A DNA stretch of 64,000 nt, from NCBI RefSeq assembly GCF_003046185.1, contig NZ_PZZL01000004.1, positions 434,001-498,000 of the forward strand, given 5' to 3'. Shown in pieces: positions 49,267-59,037 of the stretch. Below the pieces are notes generated by a model, which was given only the letters and a program-made list of their open reading frames with translations, did not search any database and had not been told where the DNA came from. The position numbers and the translations under genes are program-made. How positions within the stretch are numbered: the first letter of the stretch is position 1; the number at the start of each line of letters is the position of its first letter. This stretch comes from Phreatobacter oligotrophus. Lineage in GTDB: Bacteria; Pseudomonadota; Alphaproteobacteria; Rhizobiales; Phreatobacteraceae.

Positions 49267-49455
49267 CATGACGCAAGTGCGTCCTTCGAGGCTCGCTAAA
49301 GCTCGCACCTCAGGATGAGGGAGGTGGAGCGTGGCATCAGCCTCCCTTCGCGACGAGTCGTTCGCGCGCGTCTCCCTTGATGCAGGTCTCTCCCCTCCTC
49401 ATCCTGAGGTGCTCGCCTGAAGGGCGAGCCTCGAAGGACGCAGTTGCGTCGTGCA
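49267..49455. repeat. Long inverted repeat (arms about 55 bp, spacer about 70 bp)
   Basis: The left arm (49267-49321) contains GCGTCCTTCGAGGCTCGC and CACCTCAGGATGAGG. The right arm (49395-49455) contains the same words inverted, with the internal loop differing (TAAA versus CCTTCAGG-type). It sits between the SDR start and the mccB stop, both on the minus strand. Repeats of this wording are widespread in Rhizobiales genomes. Confidence 0.85.
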
Positions 49456-49477
49456 AGGATCTGCCGAACCGCAGCAA

Positions 49478-51085
49478 TTACATCCTAAACACGCCGAACT
49501 TCGTCTCTGGCACCGGCGCATTGAGACACGCGCTCAGCGCCAGCGACAGCACCCGCCGTGTCTCGCTCGGCAGGATGATGCCGTCGTCCCAGAGCCGGGC
49601 CGTCGCGTAATAGGGATGGCCCTCGGCCTCGTAATTCGCCCGGATCGGGGCCTTGAAGGCCTCTTCCTCCTCGGCGCTCCAGTCCCTCCCCTCGGCCTCG
49701 AAATTCTCGCGCTTCACCGTCGCCAGCACGCTCGCCGCCTGCTCGCCGCCCATCACCGAAATGCGCGAATTCGGCCAGGTGAAGAGGAAGCGCGGCGAAT
49801 AGGCCCGCCCGCACATGCCGTAATTGCCGGCGCCATAGCTGCCGCCCACCAGCAGGGTGATCTTCGGTACCTGCGCGCAGGCGACCGCGGTGACGAGCTT
49901 GGCGCCATCCTTGGCGATGCCGCCGGCCTCGAACTGCCGGCCCACCATGAACCCCGTGATGTTCTGCAGGAACAGGAGCGGGATGCGCCGCTGGCAGCAC
50001 AGCTCGATGAAATGCGCGCCCTTCATGGCGCTTTCCGAGAACAGGATGCCATTGTTGGCGATGATGCCGACGGGCATGCCGTGCAGCCGCGCAAAGCCCG
50101 TCACCAGCGTCGTGCCGTAGAGCGCCTTGAACTCGTCGAACTCGGACCCGTCCACCAGCCGGGCGATGACCTCGCGGATATCATACTGGGTCTTGAGATT
50201 GGTCGGGACCAGCGCCTCGAGTTCGGCCGGGTCGTGCTTCGGCTCGCGCGGCTCGGCCAGCGCGATGTCGACGGTCTTCACCGAGTTGACGTTGGCGACG
50301 ATGCGCCGGGCAATGGCCAGCGCATGGGTGTCGTCAACGGCATAGTGATCGGCAACGCCGGACTGCCGCGCATGGACGTCGGCGCCGCCGAGATCCTCCG
50401 CCGTGACGATCTCGCCGGTCGCGGCGCGCACAAGCGGCGGGCCGCCGAGGAAGATCGTGCCCTGGCGGCGGACGATCACCGTCTCGTCCGACATGGCCGG
50501 CACATAGGCGCCGCCCGCCGTGCAGGAGCCCATGACCACCGCGATCTGCGGGATGCGCGCGGCGGAGAGATTGGCCTGGTTGTAGAAGATGCGGCCGAAA
50601 TGCTCGCGGTCGGGGAAGACCTCGGTCTGGTGCGGCAGGTTGGCGCCGCCGGAATCGACGAGATAGACGCAGGGCAGCCGGTTCTGCAGCGCGATTTCCT
50701 GGGCGCGCAGATGCTTCTTCACCGTCATCGGGTAGTAGGTGCCGCCCTTGATGGTGGAATCATTGGCGACGATCATCACCTCGCGGCCCTCGACCCGGCC
50801 GATGCCGGTGATGACGCCAGCCCCATGGATGGGCTCGCCATACATGCCGTTCGCGGCGAGCTGGGAGAGTTCGAGGAAGGGCGAGCCGGGGTCGAGGAGG
50901 CCCATCACCCGGTCGCGCGGCAGGAGCTTGCCGCGGGCGACGTGGCGCTGCCGGCTCTTCTCATTGCCGCCGAGGGCGGCTTCCGCGCGCTTCGCCTGGA
51001 GGTCCTCGGCGAGAGCCCGCCAGGCCTCGGCATTGGCGCGGGCCTCGGGGGCGGCGGGATTGAAGGCACTCTTCAGGATGGCCAA
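49478..51085 (-). CDS. mccB: Methylcrotonyl-CoA carboxylase, beta (carboxyltransferase) subunit
   Basis: Carboxyltransferase moving CO2 from biotin to 3-methylcrotonyl-CoA. The 535 residues start [20 protein letters not shown]. Diagnostic for the MCC-beta group are [54 protein letters not shown], the late [20 protein letters not shown] and [20 protein letters not shown]. It is the partner of the biotin subunit at 44675, here separated from it by an amidase and an SDR gene. Cytosolic. Confidence 0.95.
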   Translation of the reverse strand: MAILKSAFNPAAPEARANAEAWRALAEDLQAKRAEAALGGNEKSRQRHVARGKLLPRDRVMGLLDPGSPFLELSQLAANGMYGEPIHGAGVITGIGRVEGREVMIVANDSTIKGGTYYPMTVKKHLRAQEIALQNRLPCVYLVDSGGANLPHQTEVFPDREHFGRIFYNQANLSAARIPQIAVVMGSCTAGGAYVPAMSDETVIVRRQGTIFLGGPPLVRAATGEIVTAEDLGGADVHARQSGVADHYAVDDTHALAIARRIVANVNSVKTVDIALAEPREPKHDPAELEALVPTNLKTQYDIREVIARLVDGSEFDEFKALYGTTLVTGFARLHGMPVGIIANNGILFSESAMKGAHFIELCCQRRIPLLFLQNITGFMVGRQFEAGGIAKDGAKLVTAVACAQVPKITLLVGGSYGAGNYGMCGRAYSPRFLFTWPNSRISVMGGEQAASVLATVKRENFEAEGRDWSAEEEEAFKAPIRANYEAEGHPYYATARLWDDGIILPSETRRVLSLALSACLNAPVPETKFGVFRM

Positions 51086-51180
51086 GGCTGAAACGCTCCG
51101 GCGGATCTGTCGGGGCGCCTTGGTTAGCGCGGCAGGGCCTGCCTGTCATCCGGGCGGAGCGGCGGAGGCACCGCCGCAGC

Positions 51181-51966
51181 TCAGGGGCCGACGGGCTCCA
51201 TATGCGCGGCACGGATGAGCGCCGCCGCCTCAGGGCTGCGCATCAGCGCCAGGAAGGCCCGCGCCGCCTCGCCCTCGCGCGCCGTGGCCGACAGGCCGGC
51301 CGAATAGGTCGTGGTCAGCTGGATCTCGGCGGGGAGCGACCCGATCATGCGTACGCCGGGCACCGGCATGATCTCGCTGATCTGGTGGAAGACCACGTCC
51401 GCCTCGCCCCGAACCACGCGCTCGGCGACGTAACCGCCCATTTGCGGCCGGGCCCGCGCCGCCAGTTCGTCCTTCAGGCCGAGGCGCTCGGCCAGTTGGA
51501 CGAAATAGGTGCCGCTGGTGCCGCCGCTGGCCGGATCGACATAGGCGATGCCCTTGGAAGCGAGGATCAGACGGCGAATGTCGTCGACGGTGGCGATGGG
51601 CGGCACAGGCGCGCCCTCCTTGATGCCGATGCCGATGCCGGTGCGCGCCAGGTCATAGCGCGTTCCCGGCACGACCTTGCCGCCCGTCACGAGCGCGTCG
51701 ATGACGACCGGCGTCGCGACGATGACGTCCGCCGCCTCCCCCGCCTCGACGCGGCGGCGCACGCCACCCGCCGTGTCGGCGACGAGGGTGATGCGATGGC
51801 CGCTGCGGGCCTGGAACAGGTCAGCAATCCGCTGCGACACCTCCTTCGAGGCGCCGGTCACCATGACCGTGAGGTCGGCGGCCATGGCGCTGGCCGGCAG
51901 GAGGCCGAGACAGGCGCTGGCGGCGATGGCCAGGATGGTGCGGCGGATGGTGAAACGGTGCGACAT
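51181..51966 (-). CDS. Periplasmic substrate-binding protein (ModA/molybdate-like), no transporter nearby
   Basis: The ATG at 51966 follows AGGGAG and gives a signal peptide (HRFTIRRTILAIAASACLGL ... ASAMAADL). The mature protein, about 235 residues, is a type 2 periplasmic-binding fold: LTVMVTGASKEVSQRIADLF at the start, AADVIVATPVVIDALVTGGK and GIAYVDPASGGTSGTYFVQL. This is like ModA-type binding proteins, but ligand residues cannot be confirmed. No ABC permease or ATPase gene is in the window, so it is an orphan component or works with distant partners. Confidence 0.82.
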   Translation of the reverse strand: MSHRFTIRRTILAIAASACLGLLPASAMAADLTVMVTGASKEVSQRIADLFQARSGHRITLVADTAGGVRRRVEAGEAADVIVATPVVIDALVTGGKVVPGTRYDLARTGIGIGIKEGAPVPPIATVDDIRRLILASKGIAYVDPASGGTSGTYFVQLAERLGLKDELAARARPQMGGYVAERVVRGEADVVFHQISEIMPVPGVRMIGSLPAEIQLTTTYSAGLSATAREGEAARAFLALMRSPEAAALIRAAHMEPVGP

Positions 51967-52041
51967 GGCGGGGCTCCCTGTCCTCATCATGGAACCGCGA
52001 GCGGCGGCGACAAGATAGGGGAATGCGGGGGCCACCGCCGC

Positions 52042-52692
52042 TCAGGTCACGTCGTCGCTGTCGGCGAGGCGCCAGGGCTCGATGAGGCCTGCCTCCATCC
52101 AGTCCTTCCAGGCGGGAAGAGCCATGATCGCGTCCATGTAGGCGCGCGCCTCCGGCGGCACCGGCACCGCATAGCAATGGAAGCGCGAGACGACCGGCGC
52201 ATACATGGCATCGGCTCCCGAAAAGGCGCCGTAGAGGAACGGGCCGCCGGCCCCGAAACGCGCCCGCGCCTCCGTCCAGCCGGCGACGATCCGGGCGACA
52301 TTGGCCTCGACCTCGGGGCCGAGGACGATCGGATGCGGCACCCGCCGGACATTCATCGGGCAGCGGTTGCGCAGGGCCTGGAAGCCCGAATGCATCTCGC
52401 TGGCGATGGAGCGGGAATGGGCGCGGGCGGCGGGATCGGCCGGCCAGACGCCGCGATCCGGGAAACGATCGGCGATGTATTCGATGATCGACAGGCTCTC
52501 CCAGACGACGATATCGCCGTCGATCAGCGCCGGCACCTTGCCGCCCGGCGAGAGCTTCCGAATGGCCTCGGCCGATCCCTCCCGGTAGAGCGGGATCAGC
52601 TCCTCATCGAACGGGATGCCGAGGACCTTCAACAGGATCCACGGCCGGAACGACCACGACGAATAGGCCTTGTTGCCGATGACGAGCTTCAT
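52042..52692 (-). CDS. Glutathione S-transferase family protein
   Basis: Two-domain GST of 216 residues. It starts MKLVIGNKAYSSWSFRPWIL with the Ser of the SSWS motif in the position of the catalytic Ser/Tyr. SPGGKVPALIDGDIVVWESL contains the cis-Pro and the ES motif for glutathione. The helical C-terminal domain shows FSGADAMYAPVVSRF. The subclass (maleylacetoacetate isomerase-like or otherwise) is not clear. Cytosolic. It lies 75 bp upstream of the binding-protein gene on the same strand. Confidence 0.9.
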   Translation of the reverse strand: MKLVIGNKAYSSWSFRPWILLKVLGIPFDEELIPLYREGSAEAIRKLSPGGKVPALIDGDIVVWESLSIIEYIADRFPDRGVWPADPAARAHSRSIASEMHSGFQALRNRCPMNVRRVPHPIVLGPEVEANVARIVAGWTEARARFGAGGPFLYGAFSGADAMYAPVVSRFHCYAVPVPPEARAYMDAIMALPAWKDWMEAGLIEPWRLADSDDVT

Positions 52693-52790
52693 GACGGGCC
52701 TCCCGGGGAAGAGAGGCCATCATGGAAGGCCAGCGAGGATCGATCCAGCCAAGCTTCGTGATCGTCTCATGCGCGGCGCTGATGAATCGA

Positions 52791-53204
52791 TCAGGCCTTC
52801 GGCTTCGGCGCCCACTCCTCCACCGGCCCGCCGGTCTTCTTCCAGGCGCCGAACCCGCCCTCCACATGGGCGACAGGCTTCAGGCCCATGTCCTGGGCCG
52901 TCTTGGCCGCGAGCGCCGAGCGCAGGCCGCCGGCGCAGAAGAACACGAAGGTCTTGTCTTCCTGGAAGACCGGCTTGGCATAGGGGCTTTCCGGGTCGAT
53001 CCAGAACTCCAGCATGCCGCGCGTGCAGTGGAAGGCGCCGGGCACCTTGCCGTCGCGCTCCAGCTCGCGCGGGTCGCGAATGTCGACGAACACCACGTCG
53101 TCGCGGCCATGGAGGGCCTTGGCCTCCTCGATGGTCAGCGTCTTCACCTCGGCATTGGCCTGGTCGATGAGCGCCTTGTAGCCCCGCGTGATGGTCTGCG
53201 GCAT
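52791..53204 (-). CDS. Rhodanese-domain protein
   Basis: Single-domain rhodanese of 137 residues. The catalytic cysteine is Cys90 in the loop FFCAGGLRSALAA, after DIRDPRELERDGKVPGAFHC (about 41-60), the typical CH2A-type entry. An extra cysteine (Cys60) is present. It may act as a sulfurtransferase or persulfide carrier; the partner is unknown. The start MPQTITRGYKALIDQANAEV matches family members. Confidence 0.9.
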   Translation of the reverse strand: MPQTITRGYKALIDQANAEVKTLTIEEAKALHGRDDVVFVDIRDPRELERDGKVPGAFHCTRGMLEFWIDPESPYAKPVFQEDKTFVFFCAGGLRSALAAKTAQDMGLKPVAHVEGGFGAWKKTGGPVEEWAPKPKA

Positions 53205-53312
53205 GCGATCCTCCTGTAGCGGGTCGAGCCTAGCACCATCCGCCGCCTCTTCGACACCCGCCGGACGGCGGACGACTCGACGCCGCCCCGCCCGCCTTGC
53301 TACGCCTGTCCC

Positions 53313-53990
53313 ATGCTTGATCTCACGCTCTTCGACGCTTTCGCCTTCGCCTATTTCGTCGCGGCCTGGGGCACCTATGCCTGGCTGGTGGAAATCTGGA
53401 GCGGCGGCAGGACCGGCCTCACCGCCTCCATGGCCATCTACCGGAAGCGCTGGATGGAGGAGATGACGGTGCGCCCGAACCGCATCGTCGACACCCAGAT
53501 CAACATGACGCTGCAGCAGGGCTCATCCTTCTTCGCCTCGACCTCGCTGCTCGCGGTTGGCGCCTGCCTCGGCCTGCTCAACGCCTCGGACCGGGCGGTG
53601 GAGGTGGTGCAGACCCTGTCCTTCGGCCATGCCGGCACGCGCCAGCTCTGGGAGATCAAGCTCGCGGGCCTCACCGTCGTCTTCGTCTATGCCTTCTTCA
53701 AGTTTGGCTGGGCCTACCGGCTGTTCAACTACTGCGCCATCCTGATCGGTGCGACGCCCGAGGGCGACCGCCGCACCTCCGACGAGGCCAAAGCCATGGC
53801 CGAGCGCGCGGCGAGGATGAACACCATCGCCGCCGCCCATTTCAATCGCGGGCAGCGCGCCTTCTTCTTCGCGCTCGGCTATCTCGGCTGGTTCGCGGGG
53901 CCGGTGGTCTTCATCGTCGCGACGACGGCCGTCTTCGCCGTGCTCTATCGCCGGCAGTTCCACTCCGAGAGCCGGCAAGCGGTGATCTAG
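53313..53990 (+). CDS. DUF599 family membrane protein
   Basis: The 225-residue integral membrane protein has about four to five helices: LFDAFAFAYFVAAWGTYAWL (about 6-25), FFASTSLLAVGACLGLL (about 71), LTVVFVYAFFKFGWAYRLFN (about 117) and the C-terminal VVFIVATTAVFAVLYRR. The cytoplasmic loop MAIYRKRWMEEMTVRPNRIV and the motif AAHFNRGQRAFFFALGYLGW are DUF599 hallmarks. Function unknown. Convergent with the following large gene. Confidence 0.87.
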   Translation: MLDLTLFDAFAFAYFVAAWGTYAWLVEIWSGGRTGLTASMAIYRKRWMEEMTVRPNRIVDTQINMTLQQGSSFFASTSLLAVGACLGLLNASDRAVEVVQTLSFGHAGTRQLWEIKLAGLTVVFVYAFFKFGWAYRLFNYCAILIGATPEGDRRTSDEAKAMAERAARMNTIAAAHFNRGQRAFFFALGYLGWFAGPVVFIVATTAVFAVLYRRQFHSESRQAVI

Positions 53991-54050
53991 CGCATCACCC
54001 CGCCAAGTGGGTCCCGGTTGGCGGACCCGGATGATGCGCCCACATCAGCG

Positions 54051-56066
54051 CTAGCTCCTGCGCCGCGGATCCGGGTGCCCGTCGAGGCGCATCTGGAAGA
54101 GGAAATAGGTCGGCGAGCAATAGCCGAGCCCGGCGACGCGGCCGACATCGGGCAGGTCCGACGGCAAGGCCTGGCACATGAAGTCCTCGCGGCAGAGGCG
54201 CTCGGCCGAGCAGGTCGCGCGCATGCCGCGGACGATGGAGCCGCCGAGGCAGCTGGCGAAATCGTTGGTGGCGACGCAGATGTCGAAGGCGCGGCCGCCG
54301 GCAAAGCCGCAGATCTCGTTCGGCGGCGTCTGGCCCGGCCGGAAACCCACGAAGCGCCGGTCATTCTCGTCACACTGGCGATAGGCGAGGCCCGCCGGCG
54401 CACCGCCCACCGGCGGCCGGCAGGTATGGTCGCGCGCATTGATGCGGGTGGCTCGGCTGTTCACCTGCCCCGTGACGGCGAAGCGGTCGAGCCAGGGACG
54501 GATCGGATCCGTGGCGATCCGCCCGGTGAGGCAAGCCTGGCCGGAGAACTCGTCGCGCTTGTCGTTGAGCACGCACTGGCCAAAGGACACGCCCAGCGCC
54601 GCATTCTCCGCGAGCTCCTGGCAGGTGGCGCGGCCCTCGCAGGTAAAGCCCGCCGCCACATGGCGGCGCTGGCTGTCCGGCAAGCAGGCCTGGCCGAGCC
54701 CTGCCCGCTGGAAGGCGGGCACGCCCTCCCCGCCCCAGCGCGCCAGCGGGCTGAGCGGCAGGGGCCGGTAGCGGTTCGGCTGGTGATCGGCGGCGACCGC
54801 CTCTGCATAGGCGGCGCGGCGCGCCCGCTCGGCATGGAGATGCGGCGAGTAGCCGACGAGGACGCGGTTCACCGGCGACGCATCGGGGGCATCCTCGCCG
54901 ATGAGATGGAAGCCGGCCGTGGCGCCGGACTGGTGGCAGCCCTGACAGGTCCCGGCATCGAGGCGCTCGATGAAGCCCGCGGGGCTCGCCGCCGTCGTCA
55001 TGCCGGCGAAGGCAAGGCCTGAGAAGGCGGCGCCATCCCGCCCGAACACCTGCGAGAACGGTCGGTTGGCGAGCCGGGCCGAGCCATAGGTCGAGAAGGA
55101 GATGGCCTTGGTGGCAAGGAACCGTTCGGGCACCAGCACCACGCCGCGGTCGACCTCACCCGCCCGCTCGCCGAGGAACCGGGCGAGGTCGTCGCGCAGG
55201 GCCGCGTCGGCCTTGAGCCGCGCCGCGTCGGGCGTGTTTTCGAGCGGTTTTTCGGTGACGCCCGTGTCGGTGACGCCGAAGACGCGCATCAGATAGGCCG
55301 CCTGGCCACCGAAGGTCGTCTCCTGGCCTGAGGGGAAGCGGACCACCTGCGCATTGATCTCGACCTGCTTCGGCCGGCCGGTCGCGCCCGCCAGCACGGT
55401 GGTGGCGAGCCAGGTGGCGCGGGCCTCCGGCGTTGCAAGATCGGCCGGGACCAGCGTCGCGCGGGCAAGGGCCGCGCAGCCCCCATCGCCCGGCCTGAGG
55501 TCATGGACGACATTGACCGAGAAGGGCATGCGCGAGGCATAGGTGCGGCCGGCCCGCTGGAAGCGGTAACCGAGCCGATAGACGAGCCGCACCTCGCCGC
55601 AGGTCTCCGCCTGCCGGGAGGGTTCGGCGAAATCGCGCCGGTCGAGCCGCAGGACCACGCCGACGAGCCCGAACCGCGCCGTCGGAGCGCTCATCCAGGC
55701 GGTTTCGAAGATGCGGCCGACATTGCCGTCGGTGATCTCGTAGAGCTTGCGCCCGCTCGCCTCCATGTCGCGGCGGAGCCCGGCGACATCGGCGATGACG
55801 GTGGCGGTAAGCTGGCGATAGGACGCGCTGGCGCCGTGCAGCGCCTCGTTGCTCGCGGCATCGGGCCTGCCGAAGGCGGCGCCGAAGCCGAAGCCGCGCC
55901 GCTCCAGAAGGCCGAGGGTCGCCGGCTCCAGCGTGTCGAGGAAGGGCCGCCCGGCCGTCATGCCGGCGCCGCCGGCAGCGGCTGCAGCCGGGGTGGAGAC
56001 GGCAAGGCTCGGGGCGGCCATGGCCATGGCGAGGACGACGGCGGAAAGCGGGCGCAGAATCGGCAT
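54051..56066 (-). CDS. Large secreted cysteine-rich protein with one c-type heme motif (CxxCH)
   Basis: The ATG at 56066 gives a Sec signal (MPILRPLSAVVLAMAMAAPS). The mature protein (about 645 residues) has an N-terminal alpha/beta part without cysteine motifs other than ETCGEVR and GGCAAL. The sequence TCQGCHQSGATAGFH follows, with Cys374, Cys377 and His378 as a candidate covalent heme site. The C-terminal region (about 470-671) contains 14 or more cysteines spaced as in disulfide-rich repeats (FTCEGRATCQ, FGQCVLNDK, SGQACLTGR, HTCRPP and others). I do not recognise the family. It could be a periplasmic cytochrome or a surface protein. It is divergent from the DUF3253 gene. Confidence 0.7.
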   Translation of the reverse strand: MPILRPLSAVVLAMAMAAPSLAVSTPAAAAAGGAGMTAGRPFLDTLEPATLGLLERRGFGFGAAFGRPDAASNEALHGASASYRQLTATVIADVAGLRRDMEASGRKLYEITDGNVGRIFETAWMSAPTARFGLVGVVLRLDRRDFAEPSRQAETCGEVRLVYRLGYRFQRAGRTYASRMPFSVNVVHDLRPGDGGCAALARATLVPADLATPEARATWLATTVLAGATGRPKQVEINAQVVRFPSGQETTFGGQAAYLMRVFGVTDTGVTEKPLENTPDAARLKADAALRDDLARFLGERAGEVDRGVVLVPERFLATKAISFSTYGSARLANRPFSQVFGRDGAAFSGLAFAGMTTAASPAGFIERLDAGTCQGCHQSGATAGFHLIGEDAPDASPVNRVLVGYSPHLHAERARRAAYAEAVAADHQPNRYRPLPLSPLARWGGEGVPAFQRAGLGQACLPDSQRRHVAAGFTCEGRATCQELAENAALGVSFGQCVLNDKRDEFSGQACLTGRIATDPIRPWLDRFAVTGQVNSRATRINARDHTCRPPVGGAPAGLAYRQCDENDRRFVGFRPGQTPPNEICGFAGGRAFDICVATNDFASCLGGSIVRGMRATCSAERLCREDFMCQALPSDLPDVGRVAGLGYCSPTYFLFQMRLDGHPDPRRRS

Positions 56067-56148
56067 GGCGGCAGGATGCCCATGACAGGTTTCCGCCGCG
56101 TGGCGGCTGTGCCTCGACGGCGTTGCCGCGCTGGTGCATGAGAGGGCC

Positions 56149-56415
56149 ATGAGCGCCCCCGATTCAGACCTCGAAGCCGCCATCCTGACGCTCGCCGCGG
56201 CGCGCGGGCCGGACAAATCCATCTGCCCGTCGGAAGCGGCGAAACAGGTGGGCACCGATCGCGGCATCGACTGGCACAGCCTGATGCAGCCGGTCCGCCG
56301 CACCGCCGTGCGGCTGGCCATGGAGGGACGGCTCATCATCCTGCGCAAGGGCAAGCCAGTGGACCCCGCCGACTTTCGCGGCGTCTATCGCCTCACCGTT
56401 CCCCGCCAGGACTGA
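56149..56415 (+). CDS. DUF3253 family small protein
   Basis: The 88-residue cytosolic protein starts MSAPDSDLEAAILTLAAARG and contains DKSICPSEAAKQVG and VRRTAVRLAMEGRLIILRKG, typical of DUF3253, which resembles a winged-helix fold. The function is unknown. The ATG at 56149 follows GAGAGGG and is preferred over one 15 bp upstream. Convergent with the next gene (4 bp). Confidence 0.85.
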   Translation: MSAPDSDLEAAILTLAAARGPDKSICPSEAAKQVGTDRGIDWHSLMQPVRRTAVRLAMEGRLIILRKGKPVDPADFRGVYRLTVPRQD

Positions 56416-56419
56416 TGCC

Positions 56420-57238
56420 TCAAGGGCTAGGAAACAGCGCGTCCGTGCGCCCGCCGACCCGATAGGCGAGCAGGCCGACCCACTCGCGCGCCATGCGATC
56501 GGTGAGGTCGAGACCGCGGCTCATCGGCAGGATCGGGCGGGTGAGCTCGCGATCCGTGCCGCGCGTCTCGAAATCGGTGGGATAGGCGATGACCGGCCAG
56601 CCGGCCTGCCGGAAGATGCCGACCGAGCGCGGCATGTGCCAGGCGGAGGTGACGAGCAGCCAGCGTTCACCCGGTTGCGGCTTCACCAGGGCCTTGGAGA
56701 GCACGGCATTCTCGTAGGTGTTGCGGCTCTCCCGCTCCAGCGTCAGGCGCTCCGGCGCAAGGCCGAGCTGGCGGAACAGGGCAAGGGCCGCACCGGCCTC
56801 GTCCAGGCCGCTGGTGCGGAAGACTTCCGCCGATCCGCCGGTAAAGACGATCCGCGCGTCGGGGAAGCGACGGGCGAGCGCGACGGCCTCGGTCATCCGT
56901 CCCGGCGCGGCGCCGATCGTCGGCTGTCCCCGCGCGGCAGTGGTGAGCTGGTCCATGGAGCCGCCGAGCACGATGATGCCGGTCGGCGCCGCCATGTCCG
57001 CGGGCGGCGAGGGGAAGCGATCCTCCAGGGGCCGGGCGAGCCACAAACCAAGCGGAGCGATACCGCAGAGAAGGAGCCCCAGCGCACCGAGGACAACCAG
57101 CCGGCGCCCTCCCCGCGACCATCGGGTGAAGAGCAGCAGCGCGCCGACGACGAGGATGGCGGTGAGCAGGTTCGACGGCGCCGCGAACCACCAGAGCAAC
57201 TTCGACAGGTAGAAGAAGAGGTGGTTCGCCAGGCTCAT
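56420..57238 (-). CDS. YdcF/ElyC-type membrane protein (DUF218)
   Basis: The 272-residue protein has two N-terminal membrane helices (about 10-37 and 45-68) and a DUF218 domain: [20 protein letters not shown] (about 86), [35 protein letters not shown] and [20 protein letters not shown]. Relatives (ElyC, SanA) act in envelope or peptidoglycan homeostasis. It is coupled to ivd by an ATGA overlap, so the two are co-transcribed although functionally unrelated. Confidence 0.9.
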   Translation of the reverse strand: MSLANHLFFYLSKLLWWFAAPSNLLTAILVVGALLLFTRWSRGGRRLVVLGALGLLLCGIAPLGLWLARPLEDRFPSPPADMAAPTGIIVLGGSMDQLTTAARGQPTIGAAPGRMTEAVALARRFPDARIVFTGGSAEVFRTSGLDEAGAALALFRQLGLAPERLTLERESRNTYENAVLSKALVKPQPGERWLLVTSAWHMPRSVGIFRQAGWPVIAYPTDFETRGTDRELTRPILPMSRGLDLTDRMAREWVGLLAYRVGGRTDALFPSP

Positions 57239-58407
57239 GCCGTCTTCTGGAACAGCTCGCGGCCGATCAGCATGCGGCGGATCTCAGATGTGCCCGCGCC
57301 GATCTCGTAGAGCTTGGCGTCGCGCAGCAGGCGGCCGGTGGGATAGTCGTTGATGTAGCCGTTGCCGCCGAGCAGCTGGATCGCGTCCAGCGCCATCTTC
57401 GTGGCGTTCTCCGCGGCATAGAGGATGGCGCCGGCGGCATCCTCGCGGGTGGTCTGGCCGCGGTCGCAGGCCTTGGCCACGGCATAGACATAGGCGCGGG
57501 CGGCATTCATCGACACATACATGTCGGCGAGCTTGCCCTGGACGAGCTGGAACTCGCCGATGGCCTGACCGAACTGCTTGCGCTCGTGGACATAGGGCAT
57601 GACCACGTCCATGCAGGCCTGCATGATGCCGAGCGGGCCGGCCGCCAGCACGGCGCGCTCGTAGTCGAGGCCGCTCATCAGCACGTTGACGCCGCGGCCG
57701 ACCTCGCCGAGCACGTTCTCCTCCGGCACCTCGCAATCCTCGAAGACGAGCTCGCCGGTGTGGGAACCGCGCATGCCAAGCTTGTCGAGCTTCTGGGCGC
57801 AGGAGAACCCCTTGAAGCCCTTCTCGATGAGGAAGGCGGTCATGCCGCGGGCGCCCGCCGCCGGATCGGTCTTGGCATAGACGACGAGCACGTCGGCATC
57901 GGGACCATTGGTGATCCACATCTTCGTGCCGTTGAGCACGTAGCGGTCACCCTTCTTCTCCGCCCGCAGCTTCATCGAGACGACGTCAGAGCCGGCGCCG
58001 GGCTCGGACATGGCGAGCGCGCCGACATGCTGGCCGCTGATCAGCTTCGGCAGGTAGCGCCGCTTCTGCGCCTCCGAGCCGTTCTTGCGGATCTGGTTGA
58101 CGCAGAGGTTCGAATGGGCGCCGTAGGACAGGCCGACCGAGGCCGAGGCGCGCGAGATCTCCTCCACCGCGATGCAGTGCTCAAGATAGCCAAGGCCCGA
58201 CCCACCATAGTCCTCCTCCACCGTGATGCCGAGCAGGCCGAGCCCGCCCATCTTCTCCCAGAGGTCCATCGGGAACTGGTCGGTGCGGTCGATCTCCGCG
58301 GCGCGCGGGGCGATCTCCTCCTGCGAGAAGGCGAAAACCGTGTCGCGCAGCATGTCGGCGGTCTCGCCGAGATCGAAGTCGAAGGGGCGCGGCGCGTTCC
58401 TCAGCAT
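57235..58407 (-). CDS. ivd: Isovaleryl-CoA dehydrogenase
   Basis: FAD-dependent acyl-CoA dehydrogenase oxidising isovaleryl-CoA to 3-methylcrotonyl-CoA, the step before MccAB. The ATG at 58407 gives [20 protein letters not shown]; 390 residues, the usual length. Motifs are [20 protein letters not shown] and [20 protein letters not shown]. The IVD-specific active-site segment [20 protein letters not shown] holds the catalytic Glu in the position particular to isovaleryl-CoA dehydrogenases. The C-terminal [20 protein letters not shown] is standard. Confidence 0.95.
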   Translation of the reverse strand: MLRNAPRPFDFDLGETADMLRDTVFAFSQEEIAPRAAEIDRTDQFPMDLWEKMGGLGLLGITVEEDYGGSGLGYLEHCIAVEEISRASASVGLSYGAHSNLCVNQIRKNGSEAQKRRYLPKLISGQHVGALAMSEPGAGSDVVSMKLRAEKKGDRYVLNGTKMWITNGPDADVLVVYAKTDPAAGARGMTAFLIEKGFKGFSCAQKLDKLGMRGSHTGELVFEDCEVPEENVLGEVGRGVNVLMSGLDYERAVLAAGPLGIMQACMDVVMPYVHERKQFGQAIGEFQLVQGKLADMYVSMNAARAYVYAVAKACDRGQTTREDAAGAILYAAENATKMALDAIQLLGGNGYINDYPTGRLLRDAKLYEIGAGTSEIRRMLIGRELFQKTA

Positions 58408-58506
58408 GGGGGCATCCTTCAGGTGCGGCCCTTCGTCCGGGGCCGGGCCATGGTTATAGAAGCGGCCGGAACCCATGTCATGATCGCCGAGAGGCAGGGT
58501 GAAGCG

Positions 58507-58992
58507 ATGACGCAGCAGAACGGGGCGAGCGACTATGCCGAGCGGCCGAACCGCTGGCCGCTTCCGCCGGTCATTTTCGGCCTGTCGCTGGCCCTCGGCT
58601 TCGGGCTCGACAGCCTGGCGCGGGTGGCGCTGCCCGCCCCCGGCATCGCCAAGCTCCTCGGCGCGCTGGCGCTCGGCGCCGGGCTGGCGCTCGTGCTGTG
58701 GTCGACCTCGACGCTGTCGCGCGCCCGCACGGCGATCCTGCCGCATCACCCCGCGACGCGGCTGGTGACATCAGGCCCCTTCGCCTGGAGCCGCAACCCC
58801 ATCTATCTCGGCGAACTCTGCCTCATCGCCGGCTTCGGCGGGGTGGAGGGATCGCTCGCCTATCTCATCGCCGCAGCCGTCTTCGTGATGGCCATGACCC
58901 ATTTCGCCATCCGTCGCGAGGAGGCCCACCTCGCCGCGCGGTTCGGGGCTGAGTGGGAGGCTTACGCGGCGCGCGTGAGGCGATGGGTGTAA
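58507..58992 (+). CDS. Isoprenylcysteine carboxyl methyltransferase-like membrane protein
   Basis: ICMT/PEMT-type membrane methyltransferase fold of 161 residues with about four helices. The signature is [20 protein letters not shown] (about 87-106), followed by [24 protein letters not shown] near the C-terminus, which form the SAM-binding region of this family. The substrate in bacteria is generally unknown. The ATG at 58507 follows a GAGAGGCAGGG region; an ATG at 58480 is an alternative. It is divergent from ivd. Confidence 0.87.
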   Translation: MTQQNGASDYAERPNRWPLPPVIFGLSLALGFGLDSLARVALPAPGIAKLLGALALGAGLALVLWSTSTLSRARTAILPHHPATRLVTSGPFAWSRNPIYLGELCLIAGFGGVEGSLAYLIAAAVFVMAMTHFAIRREEAHLAARFGAEWEAYAARVRRWV

Positions 58993-59037
58993 GGCGGTTG
59001 GTGCATCGCTTGCGATCTGGCAGGTGAACCGCAGTCC

